Notes: generated by a model not told the origin, from the letters alone. Shown: positions 46,814 through 55,361, counted from the stretch's first letter. The stretch is DNA of 64,000 nucleotides from Oceanipulchritudo coccoides (GCF_010500615.1 NZ_JAAGNX010000001.1:620001-684000); one strand, 5' to 3'. Translations and numbers: made by a program.

Positions 46814-47019
46814 AACCGCGGGTTAAACCCGCGCGCTACGGATTTCATACCAATCGCGGAATAGGCTTGCACTGGCTTCTCAGGACGCTTTGTTCCTTCT
46901 CTTTCCGTTCAATTGTCAGCACGAAGCTGGCAACGGATTAATTCCAAAAGCTAATGAAAGCTGGCGGTGCGGCCAGCCAGTTTGTTCCGAGAGATCGGGA
47001 TGCCGCACAAAATCAGATT
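46814..47019 (+). promoter_or_regulatory. rpsB leader with hairpins
   Basis: A 206-base gap before rpsB. It holds a hairpin CGCGGG / CCCGCG (about 46818-46833) just after ruvC, a weak promoter-like TTGTCA (46913) 18 bases from ATTAAT (46937), and a perfect hairpin GCTGGC / GCCAGC at 46960-46977. The last falls in the expected 5' leader of rpsB, where S2 autoregulatory structures occur in other bacteria. No tRNA or other gene seen. Confidence 0.35.
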
Positions 47020-47859
47020 ATGAATATTACGATTAAGGATCTCCTTGATGCCGGTGTCCATTTTGGCCACCAGCTTCGCCGTTTTAACCCGAAGTCGAAA
47101 AAGTTCGTTTTTGCCAATCGTCACGGCATCAGCGTCATCGATCTTGAAAAGACCTTCGCCCGCCTTGAAGAGGCCGCGAAATTTGTCGAGGAAACCGTCG
47201 CGAGCGGGAAAGATATTCTCCTCGTCGGGACCAAGCGCCAGTCGCGCGATCTGCTCAAGGAAGCAGCTATTGCGACCAATATGCCGTACGCCACTTCCCG
47301 CTGGCTTGGTGGAACCATGACGAATTTTGTCACGGTTCGTCGCTCCATCGAAAAGTACAAGCAGTACATGCAGTGGGACGGAGACGGAACGCTGGAAAAG
47401 ATGCACAACAAGGAAAGTGCTGCCATCCGTCGTGAAATGTCCCGGATGAACCGCAACTTTGAAGGGATCGTCGATCTCGAAAAAATGCCTGGTGCCCTCT
47501 TTGTGGTGGATACCCGGACAGAAGACATTGCCGTTGCAGAGGCCAATCGCCTGAAGATTCCGGTGGTTGCTTTGGTCGACACCAACAGCGATCCGTCAAA
47601 ACTCGCTTACCCGATCCCCGGCAATGACGATTCGATCAAGGCGATTCGGATCATCGTGGAAGTCATCATGGACGCGATCCAGGCAGGTCTTGCCCGTCGT
47701 GCCCAGCCCGATGCGATCCCAACCCGTACGGTCAAGCCGGCGATTGCCGCTCCTGCGGTGGAGGACCAAGTGCCTGTCACAGCAGTCCGTTCCGATGATG
47801 AGGAATCAGATGTTGTGCCGGAATCCTTCAGCACGGACGACGAATCCAAAGAAAGTTAA
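47020..47859 (+). CDS. rpsB: 30S ribosomal protein S2
   Basis: From the ATG at 47020, 279 residues. The protein opens with ITIKDLLDAGVHFGHQ and carries the S2 blocks LLVGTKRQ, RWLGGTMTNF and VALVDTNSDP. The C-terminal ~45 residues are an acidic, Ser-rich extension not seen in the shortest S2 proteins. The frame is open upstream to 46954, but the ATG at 47020 matches the family start. It is followed by tsf, the usual partner, after 24 bases. Confidence 0.97.
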   Translation: MNITIKDLLDAGVHFGHQLRRFNPKSKKFVFANRHGISVIDLEKTFARLEEAAKFVEETVASGKDILLVGTKRQSRDLLKEAAIATNMPYATSRWLGGTMTNFVTVRRSIEKYKQYMQWDGDGTLEKMHNKESAAIRREMSRMNRNFEGIVDLEKMPGALFVVDTRTEDIAVAEANRLKIPVVALVDTNSDPSKLAYPIPGNDDSIKAIRIIVEVIMDAIQAGLARRAQPDAIPTRTVKPAIAAPAVEDQVPVTAVRSDDEESDVVPESFSTDDESKES

Positions 47860-47883
47860 TTTTTAAAAGAGATCACCAAAGCA

Positions 47884-48474
47884 ATGAGTGAAATTACAGC
47901 AAAAATGGTAGGAGAGCTTCGCGCCAAGACAGGTGCCGGTCTGATGGACTGCAAAAAGGCTCTCAAGGAAACCAACGGAAACGAAGACGAAGCAATTGAT
48001 CTCCTTCGGAAGAAGGGGATCGCCAGTGCCGCCAAGAAGGCCGACCGCGATGCCTCCGATGGTCTCGTCGACTGCTACATCCACATGGGTGGCAAGATCG
48101 GTGTGATGGTTGAGGTTAATTGTGAAACGGACTTCGTTGCCAAGACCGACGATTTCAAAGCCCTTGTCCGCGATATTGCGATGCACATCGCTGCCGCGAG
48201 CCCGACTTGCGTGAACCGGGAGGACGTTCCTGCCGAGGTCATCGAGAAGGAGAAGGAAATTGCCGCTGGTCAGGTTCAGGGCAAGCCCGAGAACATTGTC
48301 GAGAAGATCGTCAGCGGTAAGCTGGAAAAGGTCTACCAGGAGATTGTCCTGCTTGAGCAACCTTTCGTGAAGAATCCGGATGTCACCATTCAGGACCTTC
48401 TCAAGGCGCAGATTACAAAGATGGGTGAAAACATCGTCGTGAACCGCTTCGCGCGTTTCCAGATCGGTGCTTAA
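47884..48474 (+). CDS. tsf: Elongation factor Ts (short form)
   Basis: A 196-residue guanine-nucleotide exchange factor for EF-Tu. The UBA-like N-terminus has TGAGLMDCKKAL, followed by VEVNCETDFVA in the core. At 196 residues it is the short form with a single core subdomain, in contrast to the ~280-residue E. coli protein. Downstream of rpsB as usual, and followed by a strong terminator. Confidence 0.97.
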   Translation: MSEITAKMVGELRAKTGAGLMDCKKALKETNGNEDEAIDLLRKKGIASAAKKADRDASDGLVDCYIHMGGKIGVMVEVNCETDFVAKTDDFKALVRDIAMHIAAASPTCVNREDVPAEVIEKEKEIAAGQVQGKPENIVEKIVSGKLEKVYQEIVLLEQPFVKNPDVTIQDLLKAQITKMGENIVVNRFARFQIGA

Positions 48475-48503
48475 ATCCAGTCTGATCGAGATTTTTAATC
48501 AAG

Positions 48504-48537
48504 CGGTCCCGGTTCACTCCGGGGCCGTTTTTTTTTT
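48504..48537 (+). terminator. Rho-independent terminator after tsf
   Basis: A nine-pair stem CGGTCCCGG / CCGGGGCCG with one G-T pair and a six-base loop is followed by nine T residues. It ends the rpsB-tsf operon. Confidence 0.95.
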
Positions 48538-48539
48538 AG

Positions 48540-49166
48540 TCAATAGAGGCCGTGCACGTGGCCTTGCAGAAGTTTGACGGCGAACACGCCCATATTGCTG
48601 GCAATATGCGCCACAAAGCAGGGCAGGAGCGAATGGTGGGGATTCCATTTGCTGAAGCGCATCCAGTAGAACCAGAGCGAATTCAGAAAGAGCAGAAGCA
48701 GCGACCAGCCTGACTTCGGATCGATGACAAAGCTGAGGTCACGCCAGGTGCCTTCTTCCGGGATTTCGGTGTAATATTGGTAGTGAGCCAGCGCAAAAAG
48801 CAGGGAAAACCCGACGATGCTCAGGATGAGAATGTTCCGTCCTTTATTCTGAATAACAAAATAGCCCCGGAAAAGAACCTCCTCAAGGACGCCTGCCCCG
48901 ATCATGGCCAAAAGGAAAATCACCGTAATGTCGGTCTGTTCAGAGGAGACACCCAGAGCAATTTCCCCTCCGGTCTCAAGCCCGACCAGGGCAAGGGCAC
49001 CAATCGCGCCAATCCACAGGGCGGCCCCAGGCGCGCTGGTTGCACCGGGAATCCCCTTTTCATGGGGTTTACCGGCTTTCCATGCCAGCATGTCATCACG
49101 CCACAATTTGAAGAGATAAGCAGCTCCAACAAAAAGGATTAAAATGATAAGGGGAGAATCGGTCAT
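48540..49166 (-). CDS. CPBP-family (CAAX/Abi) intramembrane metalloprotease
   Basis: A 208-residue membrane protein. The active-site motif is E95-E96-VLFR100, with H128 in the next helix and H187/N191 in FVAHIASN near the C-terminus. These are the three conserved blocks of the family, which includes Rce1-like proteases and bacteriocin self-immunity proteins. No bacteriocin gene is nearby. It converges with tsf across the terminator. Confidence 0.88.
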   Translation of the reverse strand: MTDSPLIILILFVGAAYLFKLWRDDMLAWKAGKPHEKGIPGATSAPGAALWIGAIGALALVGLETGGEIALGVSSEQTDITVIFLLAMIGAGVLEEVLFRGYFVIQNKGRNILILSIVGFSLLFALAHYQYYTEIPEEGTWRDLSFVIDPKSGWSLLLLFLNSLWFYWMRFSKWNPHHSLLPCFVAHIASNMGVFAVKLLQGHVHGLY

Positions 49167-49244
49167 TTCCCCTTTTAAGTGGCTGTTCTATGATTCGCGG
49201 CAAGCAAATTTCCCACAGGTTTAGGCTTGGCTGGCTTGATTTTG

Positions 49245-50300
49245 ATGAATCCTGCTCATATCTTCCGATGTTTTATGGAACCTCCGGCATCATCTGTCCC
49301 ATCGATTTCCAACTCAGACCGCTTTCAGGCGATCTTGGGACCGCTGCAACCCGCCTTTGACGAGCTGGAAGCATTTCTTTCGGGGCAGGTCATGTCTTTT
49401 GAGCCGGAAGTCCAACCGCTCGTTGAATATTGTTTTGGACATAGCGGGAAGAAGCTTCGGCCGATTCTTGTGTTCTCAACAGCCATGGATTCAGCGGATG
49501 AATTTCCCCGGGAATCCGTTATCAAGGCGGCGGCAATTGTCGAGCTGGTCCATTTGGCTACGCTGGTCCACGACGACATCCTGGACGAGGCGGACATTCG
49601 CCACCGGACAGAAACTGTCGTTTCCCGTTATGGGGCACACATTGCGGTTCTCCTCGGGGATGCCCTTTTTTCCCATGCTTTGCACCTCGCCGCTACATTT
49701 CCAGACGTGGAAGTCTGCCGTGCCGTGTCCATGGCGACTCGGCAGGTCTGTTCGGGGGAGATCGCGCAAACCTTTTCCCGCGGTGGAGAGGCACCGAGCC
49801 TCTCAGCTTATTACCGGATGATCGACTTGAAGACCGCTGAGCTTTTCGCCGTTTCGGCTTACCTTGGGAGTTTTCTTTCGGGGCTTCCGGAAACCACCAG
49901 TGAGTCCGCAAGCCAATTTGCCCGGCATTTGGGCATTGCCTACCAGATCTACGACGACGCGGCAGATATCTTTGGGCGGGAATCCCAGGCGGGGAAGACA
50001 CTTGGGACCGATCTCGCCACCGGCAAACTCACTCTGCCGGTTCTGGTCTGGCTGGAATCGTTGCCGGAAGATGAACGGTCATCTGCATTGAAATCCCTGC
50101 AGGAAAGCGCAGCAAAAGGGGCTGACCAGGCTTCGCTTCTCGGGGAAGGCGTGCTGGAGATGGTCGAGGCAGCCTTCCGCGAGCAGCTGAATCTCGCTAA
50201 AACGATGGCTGGAAAGATCCCGGGCGAGTATCGGAAAGGGGTTTTGCTCAACCTGATCGATTTTGTTGAGTCCGCTTGGAATAAATTCTCCATCCGGTGA
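49245..50300 (+). CDS. Polyprenyl diphosphate synthase (trans-isoprenyl)
   Basis: About 351 residues from the ATG at 49245; an ATG at 49275 and a TTG at 49227 are alternatives. The first aspartate-rich motif is HDDILDEAD and the second is QIYDDAADIFG, both suited to magnesium-diphosphate binding. The GKKLRP substrate loop lies upstream. Such enzymes chain isopentenyl diphosphate for quinone side chains or lipid carriers. The second motif reads DDAAD rather than DDxxD with D at its usual spacing, which is still within family range. Chain length is not predictable here. Confidence 0.9.
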   Translation: MNPAHIFRCFMEPPASSVPSISNSDRFQAILGPLQPAFDELEAFLSGQVMSFEPEVQPLVEYCFGHSGKKLRPILVFSTAMDSADEFPRESVIKAAAIVELVHLATLVHDDILDEADIRHRTETVVSRYGAHIAVLLGDALFSHALHLAATFPDVEVCRAVSMATRQVCSGEIAQTFSRGGEAPSLSAYYRMIDLKTAELFAVSAYLGSFLSGLPETTSESASQFARHLGIAYQIYDDAADIFGRESQAGKTLGTDLATGKLTLPVLVWLESLPEDERSSALKSLQESAAKGADQASLLGEGVLEMVEAAFREQLNLAKTMAGKIPGEYRKGVLLNLIDFVESAWNKFSIR

Positions 50301-50364
50301 TTCCTATTTCCAGTGCTCCAGATAATCCTTGAATCCATATCAAACCCAACTAGATTGCTAATAG

Positions 50365-51000
50365 ATGTCTTTGTCCAAGTCAGTTGACGGTTCGCTCCCA
50401 GTGGAAGCGGATTCTGCACCTGAGTCTGCAGCCAATGCCGACCAGCTATTGGTCAGCCGGGTTCAGGAAGGTGATGTGGCGGCCTTTGACGTGCTGGTGC
50501 GTAAATACCGCGAACGGCTCTACGGCATTATCTATAATTTGACTTCAAATCGCGAAGACGCGGCTGACCTGACACAGGAAGCCTTCATTAAGGCGTTCAG
50601 TTCGATCAACCGGTTCAAGGGAAAATCCGCCTTCTTTACCTGGCTTTACCGGATCGGGGTCAATACAGCTTTAAGCCATCTTAAACGAAACCGGTTCAGA
50701 CGCTTTTTCAGTTTGGAGACGATCCAAGAGGAAGGCAGCCACGCCCAGGTTTTGGAAACTCTTGCCGCGAAGCACAAATCCGAGAAGGGCGCTTTGTTAA
50801 GCGAGCTTCAGGAAAAATTGAACGAAGCGATGCAAAAGTTGTCTCCTAAGCATAGGACAGTTGTGGTGCTTTTTGAAATAGAGGGCCTGAGTCATCAGGA
50901 AATTGCGGATGTTGTCGGTTGCTCAGTTGGAACCGTCCGGTCCCGCCTGCACTATGCAAAGCAGCAACTGCAAGCGGATTTAAAGCATTTCCTTGATTGA
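50365..51000 (+). CDS. ECF sigma factor, RpoE-like
   Basis: A 211-residue sigma-70-family factor with regions 2 and 4 only. Region 2 includes the segment around DAADLTQEAFIKAF and TWLYRIGVNTALSHLKR; region 4 has LSPKHRTVVVLFEIEGLSHQEIADVVGCSVGTVRSRLHYAK in outline. The next gene starts ten bases downstream and encodes a small membrane protein placed where an anti-sigma factor is expected, and then an HtrA-like protein follows, so an envelope signal is likely. Confidence 0.93.
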   Translation: MSLSKSVDGSLPVEADSAPESAANADQLLVSRVQEGDVAAFDVLVRKYRERLYGIIYNLTSNREDAADLTQEAFIKAFSSINRFKGKSAFFTWLYRIGVNTALSHLKRNRFRRFFSLETIQEEGSHAQVLETLAAKHKSEKGALLSELQEKLNEAMQKLSPKHRTVVVLFEIEGLSHQEIADVVGCSVGTVRSRLHYAKQQLQADLKHFLD

Positions 51001-51010
51001 TTGGAATCCC

Positions 51011-51580
51011 ATGGGGAAAAATAAAAACAAAGATACAGTTACCGTAGAAGCGCTCTTGCGAATCAAGCGCGACGAACGTCCGTCGGAAGACTTCTGGAAC
51101 GATTTTGAGAACGATTTCGAGCGTCGACGTCTCCATGCCCTCCTCGAGCGGGACACTTTGCGGCATTCATTTTGGAATCCGTCCTTGAAGGCTGCGATGT
51201 TTGGCCTCCCGGCTCTCCTGATAATTGCTGTCAGCGTTTCATGGGTGCAGAGCAACGATCGCTTTACCTTTGGGCAGGGTGTCACTGAGGAGCAAGTGGA
51301 GCCCCTGCAGGTCAATTCCCTGACGGTGAGTCAAAATGACATTAGCCCGGTTGGATTTGCGGATACAGCACTTCCATTGGAGAGCGACAAGGTTTCCAGT
51401 CAATTTGTTGTTGATGCAATTGAAACCAATTCCTCACGTCGTGTTAATTTCCAGAAGGTGCTCTACACGCCTGCTTTGCATTTGTCAGCTCCGACTGGAT
51501 CATCCTATGTCCGGGACAGTTTCTCTACCCGCAATTATGGTGTGACCACAGCGGACCTGAAACTCGGTCGCAACTTCTAG
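51011..51580 (+). CDS. Single-pass membrane protein, putative anti-sigma factor
   Basis: From the ATG at 51011, 189 residues. The N-terminal ~50 residues are charged and cytoplasmic, including RPSEDFWNDFENDFERRRL; one transmembrane helix follows (about 60-76), then a ~110-residue periplasmic part. There is no zinc HxxxCxxC motif of the ZAS family. Its place right after an ECF sigma gene, and the FW-rich N-terminal helix, suggest a sigma-binding role. I do not recognise a named family. Confidence 0.6.
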   Translation: MGKNKNKDTVTVEALLRIKRDERPSEDFWNDFENDFERRRLHALLERDTLRHSFWNPSLKAAMFGLPALLIIAVSVSWVQSNDRFTFGQGVTEEQVEPLQVNSLTVSQNDISPVGFADTALPLESDKVSSQFVVDAIETNSSRRVNFQKVLYTPALHLSAPTGSSYVRDSFSTRNYGVTTADLKLGRNF

Positions 51581-51590
51581 TAACCCGGTC

Positions 51591-52781
51591 ATGTTGCGAG
51601 CTTTATCCGGATCTCGGTTTGGCCGTTTTCTACTTCCATTCATTTTCCTGGTTGGAAGTCTTGGAACACCGCTACTTGGAAACGATGAACTGCGTGGGCT
51701 GGAGGAAAGACTTGTCTCCCTCTTTGCCGAAAACCAGTCAGCCATGGTCCGGGTGAAGGCTGTCTATCCGTCGAAGAACAAAGCGGAGGGCGAGGAAGTT
51801 CCCCAAGTGGTGATTGGGACGGGCTTTTTCATCAGCCGCGAAGGACTGATCATCACGAACGCCAGCATTGTTTATCAACCGCTACGTGTCTGGATCGAGC
51901 ATGACCAGATTGCCTACAGTGCAGAGGTCCTTGGAGTGGATGAGCGAACCAATATTGCATTTCTGCGAACGCACTCCTTGCCAAGCAACTTCAGCTTTTT
52001 TCATCTGACGGATCGGCCTGACTTGCCACCTGTGGGAAGTTTTATCCTTCGTCTGAGCATGCCGCTCGAGTTTTCCGCCAGTCCAAGCTTTGGGATGGTT
52101 TCCGGATTTGAGAGTCGGTTTGGAGAGCGCTTTTTTCCGTGTACTTACGTACGGACGACAATTCCCGCTGGTCCTGGAGATGGCGGTTCGGCCTATGTCG
52201 ACCTCACTGGACGGCTTCTCGGAATCCAGGTTGGCTCGCTCCCGGATGTTGCTTCCAGTTATATTCTCCCTGCCCGGGCGGCCCTTCGCATACGCGATGA
52301 TATCCTGTTTTCCGGACAGGTCACTTACGGGTGGATCGGATTTGAGGTGGATATCGAAACCAGCATCGAGAACGGAAAACAAATTGTCCTGAACGAGATT
52401 TTCGAGGATTCCCCAGCCATGAAAGCAGGGTTGATCGAGGGAGATATTCTTGAGCAGATCGGTGACTACCAGATTCATTCTCTTGATGACTTGAGAAATG
52501 CGATGTTCTACACACGCGTTGGCCAATATGTGGACATCCGCATCGTGCGTGATGGTGAACCGAGACGGATGAGCGTTAAAATGGACGCGCGTCCCAAGGA
52601 TGAGCCGATGGAAATCATTGAATCCGTGGAAATGGATCCGGCAGTTGATCCCTTGAAGGAAAAACCTGAATCAGCGAATGAACAGCCCATGCCGTTCGAA
52701 AAGGATTTTAATCAATCCCCTGAAGAGGAATCTGCTGGTGCGGAAGATTCTGTTTCCGGGAATCCCGAGCCCGCTTCCTGA
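51591..52781 (+). CDS. HtrA/DegP-like pseudoprotease with PDZ domain
   Basis: A 396-residue exported protein with a signal peptide (about 1-30), a trypsin-like HtrA domain (about 45-240), a PDZ domain (about 250-332) and an acidic, disordered tail. All three catalytic residues are changed: the TNxHV histidine is S92 (ITNASIV), the TDIA aspartate is N121 (ERTNIAFL), and the GNSGG serine is G198 (GPGDGGSA). The fold blocks are otherwise well kept. It probably binds rather than cuts, for example sensing misfolded envelope proteins for the upstream sigma pair. It is the last gene of that operon. Confidence 0.85.
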   Translation: MLRALSGSRFGRFLLPFIFLVGSLGTPLLGNDELRGLEERLVSLFAENQSAMVRVKAVYPSKNKAEGEEVPQVVIGTGFFISREGLIITNASIVYQPLRVWIEHDQIAYSAEVLGVDERTNIAFLRTHSLPSNFSFFHLTDRPDLPPVGSFILRLSMPLEFSASPSFGMVSGFESRFGERFFPCTYVRTTIPAGPGDGGSAYVDLTGRLLGIQVGSLPDVASSYILPARAALRIRDDILFSGQVTYGWIGFEVDIETSIENGKQIVLNEIFEDSPAMKAGLIEGDILEQIGDYQIHSLDDLRNAMFYTRVGQYVDIRIVRDGEPRRMSVKMDARPKDEPMEIIESVEMDPAVDPLKEKPESANEQPMPFEKDFNQSPEEESAGAEDSVSGNPEPAS

Positions 52782-53347
52782 TCGATTGTAGGCCGGGCAA
52801 GCTCCATGGCGGCCTCCCATTCCCGTCCCTCTTCAGGCAAGCCGTATTGATCGAGGTAGATGCGCAGCGCATTCCGTTCGGGCGGATTTTCTGCAACCAT
52901 TGGATCCGGCGGAAGGGAAGGAATTGCTGTCTTGCTGATGTACCACATGGCCCATGCTCGTTGGCGCTCCAAGAATTGGTCGCAAGGCATTCGAGTGGCT
53001 TGATGAATAAAACTGACCCGGGGGTTGCCGAGAAATCCGTCGCCTGCGTAATGACGCAAAAACCAGGCAAGAGCGCGGTATGGCTGTCGGAAAGGTTCGC
53101 CGAGTTTGTCCGGATCCAGATAAATGGCCCGGCAGAGCGCCAGAATTGCCCGGGCTGGCAACTTGATCGTCCAGAGATAATTCGCATAGGTACAGGCAGC
53201 CTGAAACACAGCTTTTTCACGATGCTCCCCGGTCTCGTGCTCAACCCGAAGATTGCGAAAGGACATTTTTTCTTCCGGGGCAGGGAGTAGCGGGCAGGGA
53301 GGTGTCGCTCTTGCGGGATTCTTTTCCGTTGAGGTTGGATCAGCCAT
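52712..53347 (-). CDS. Conserved-type protein of unknown function
   Basis: From the ATG at 53347 (a GTG at 53356 is also open), 211 residues. No domain recognised. It has an aromatic, helix-rich middle (TYANYLWTIKLPARAILALCRAIYLDPDKL region) and a Pro/Ser/Glu-rich tail. No signal peptide or membrane segment is clear. Its 3' end overlaps the HtrA-like gene by 70 bases on the opposite strand. The good codon structure and helical middle support a real gene. Confidence 0.6.
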   Translation of the reverse strand: MADPTSTEKNPARATPPCPLLPAPEEKMSFRNLRVEHETGEHREKAVFQAACTYANYLWTIKLPARAILALCRAIYLDPDKLGEPFRQPYRALAWFLRHYAGDGFLGNPRVSFIHQATRMPCDQFLERQRAWAMWYISKTAIPSLPPDPMVAENPPERNALRIYLDQYGLPEEGREWEAAMELARPTIDQEAGSGFPETESSAPADSSSGD

Positions 53348-53370
53348 GCTACACATTCAATAGGCTTTAA

Positions 53371-54060
53371 ATGAGTGAAACTGCAAATTCATCCCCGAAA
53401 ATCCATTCAGTCAGCGGGCTTCAGCGTGTCCTCCTTGCCGCCTTTGCCTGGTGTCTGCGGAAATGGATGAAGACCCTGGAATTTGAAGACCTCGTTTCCC
53501 TGAACCGGGTGGTCAATAAAGCCCCGACTGGCACGATTTTCCTGCTCTGGCACAACCGGCTCTTTCCGTTGATGTCAGCCCTTGTTCGCGTCGGTGTTGA
53601 GGGACGGGAATTCCACGGACTGGTCAGTGCCAGCCGCGATGGCGGCCAGTTGAGCTATTTCATGGAAAGCATCGGGGTGAAGCCGATCCGTGGCAGCAGC
53701 AGTCGGCGAGGAGCTGTAGCCGCCCGTGAGCTGCTTAAGGTCCTGAACAAGGGTCATCACATCGCCATCACGATAGACGGGCCAAGAGGGCCCTGCTACG
53801 AGGCGCAGCTGGGGGCCTCGTTGCTGGTGCAGCTGACAGGTGCTCCTGTCGTGCTCCTCGGGGCTGAATGCGAATCCTGCCGCAGCCTTCGCAGCTGGGA
53901 TCGCTTCATCATTCCGCGCCCTTTCAGCCGCGTGAAAATAAAAATGGACCACCTCGCGCTGGATTCCCGCGAAACGGGAAAAGAACAACGCAAAGTGATC
54001 CAGCAATTAATTCAGAAACAGCTGTCAGGGCTGACCAGTGATCTTCACCGGAACGCCTGA
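53371..54060 (+). CDS. DUF374-family acyltransferase-like protein
   Basis: A 229-residue protein close to the lysophospholipid-acyltransferase superfamily branch called DUF374. The LWHNRLFP block gives the conserved histidine; SRDGG, IRGSSSRRGAVAA and ITIDGPRGP follow in the order seen in that family. Members are linked to lipid A or phospholipid acylation at the inner membrane, but substrates are mostly untested. The start is an ATG just after a divergent unknown gene. Confidence 0.87.
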   Translation: MSETANSSPKIHSVSGLQRVLLAAFAWCLRKWMKTLEFEDLVSLNRVVNKAPTGTIFLLWHNRLFPLMSALVRVGVEGREFHGLVSASRDGGQLSYFMESIGVKPIRGSSSRRGAVAARELLKVLNKGHHIAITIDGPRGPCYEAQLGASLLVQLTGAPVVLLGAECESCRSLRSWDRFIIPRPFSRVKIKMDHLALDSRETGKEQRKVIQQLIQKQLSGLTSDLHRNA

Positions 54061-54090
54061 CCGGCGTTTAACTCCAGAAAACCGGGGGGA

Positions 54091-54594
54091 TTAGAATACC
54101 GGTTCGAAGACCACGGTAGCGCCTGGGAAGACAACTCCGTTTGAGCCTTCGCTCCAGATCTCGTCGTTGATGAGGACTTTGAACTCGATTTCGTTGGTCA
54201 CGGAAGTGCTCTTCCATACCCACTCGTCGGCGCCCTTGTTCGTCATCACTTCACCGGCGGTCCAGGTCAGTCCGGAGCTACCCCCACGAATGTAGAGCTC
54301 ATTGCCGTATCCGGCATCGAATTTCGCGATGACGGTGGTAACGACGGGCTTACGCTTCACAGGAGCCTTTTTCCGTACGGCCTTCTTGGCGGGTGCCTTC
54401 TTGGCGACTACCTTCTTGACGGCGGTCTTCTTGACGGCGGTTTTCTTTGGAGCCACTTTCTTTGTGGCGGTTTTCTTTGGAGCCGCAGCCTTTTTCACAG
54501 CCTTTTTGGCGGCTGTCTTCTTGACGGCGGTTTTCTTAACGGTGGCAGACTTGGTTGTCTTGCGGGCCGTTTTCTTGGTTGGTGCTTTTGCCAT
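54091..54594 (-). CDS. Histone H1-like lysine-rich tail fused to a small beta domain
   Basis: A 167-residue protein in two parts. Residues 1-82 are a low-complexity basic tail of KKTA/KKAV-type repeats like histone H1 or chlamydial Hc1/Hc2 proteins. Residues 83-167 form a compact beta-rich domain (around GNELYIRGGSSGLTW to WSEGSNGVVF) that resembles starch-binding CBM20/CBM48 folds in its GN-x-LYIRG opening and late aromatic residues. The tail likely binds nucleic acid; the ligand of the domain is not known. It lies between a DUF374 gene and phoU. Confidence 0.8.
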   Translation of the reverse strand: MAKAPTKKTARKTTKSATVKKTAVKKTAAKKAVKKAAAPKKTATKKVAPKKTAVKKTAVKKVVAKKAPAKKAVRKKAPVKRKPVVTTVIAKFDAGYGNELYIRGGSSGLTWTAGEVMTNKGADEWVWKSTSVTNEIEFKVLINDEIWSEGSNGVVFPGATVVFEPVF

Positions 54595-54701
54595 GTTTAT
54601 TTTCAGGTTTATAGATCAGATGCTTTATTTAAAAAGCACAGTTTGGAATGCATGTTTAATGCCAAACCACAATAGCAAAATTACTCCCTGAGGAAGGAAC
54701 T

Positions 54702-55361
54702 CTATAAGCCCTGATGGCGGGTTTCCTTACCGGTCGTGAGGAAGATGACTTCCTCGGCCAGGTTGGTGGCATGATCGGCAATCCGCTCGAGTGATTTTGA
54801 GATGAAAATCAGGTCCAGGTATTTGTTAATTTCCTCTGGATCGAGCTTGGCCTGTTTGATCAGGCCCTTGAAATTTTCCTTGTTGAGGGCATCGACCTCG
54901 CTGTCCTTTGCCAACACCGCGTAGGCCTTCTCAGGGTCCTCGGCGATGAAGCATTGGAGGGCATCCTGCAGCATGCCCCCGGCCATTTGGGCCATGTCGG
55001 GGATGTTGAGAAGATCGGAAACAACAGCACCCTTGGTCATGAGCTTTTTCGATCGCTTGGCGATGTTGCGGGCTTCATCGCCGACCCTCTCGAGGTCATG
55101 GCTGGCCTTGATGGCGACCGTAATGAGCCGCAAGTCTGAGGCAACGGGAGAACGGAGAGTCAGGTACCGTGTCGCCTCGTGATCAATCTCGATCTCGAGG
55201 GCATCGATGTCATCATCTTCGCGGATGACCGTTTTGGCCAGTTCGAGGTCCTTCTCGGTGAGAGACTGGACCCCTTTCTCCAGGGCGGCATTTGCCTTCT
55301 CGCCCATCAGGAGGAGATGGGACCTCATTGTTTCCAATTCGCTGTGAAAGAACCTCTTCAT
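54702..55361 (-). CDS. phoU: Phosphate-specific transport regulator PhoU
   Basis: A 219-residue protein of two three-helix bundles. Each bundle has an acidic metal-binding motif near the E/DxxxD pattern, for example in EREDDDIDALE-like and AEDPEKAYAVLAKDSEVD stretches. PhoU links the Pst transporter with PhoR signalling and suppresses uptake when phosphate is ample. It is the last gene of the phosphate operon, 39 bases after pstB. Confidence 0.95.
   Translation of the reverse strand: MKRFFHSELETMRSHLLLMGEKANAALEKGVQSLTEKDLELAKTVIREDDDIDALEIEIDHEATRYLTLRSPVASDLRLITVAIKASHDLERVGDEARNIAKRSKKLMTKGAVVSDLLNIPDMAQMAGGMLQDALQCFIAEDPEKAYAVLAKDSEVDALNKENFKGLIKQAKLDPEEINKYLDLIFISKSLERIADHATNLAEEVIFLTTGKETRHQGL

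Noticed and set aside
54621-54667. Two short inverted repeats upstream of the histone-tail gene (TGCTTT/AAAGCA and GTTTGG/CCAAAC)
   Set aside because: Neither is followed by a T-run and both have short arms; not enough to call a terminator or operator.
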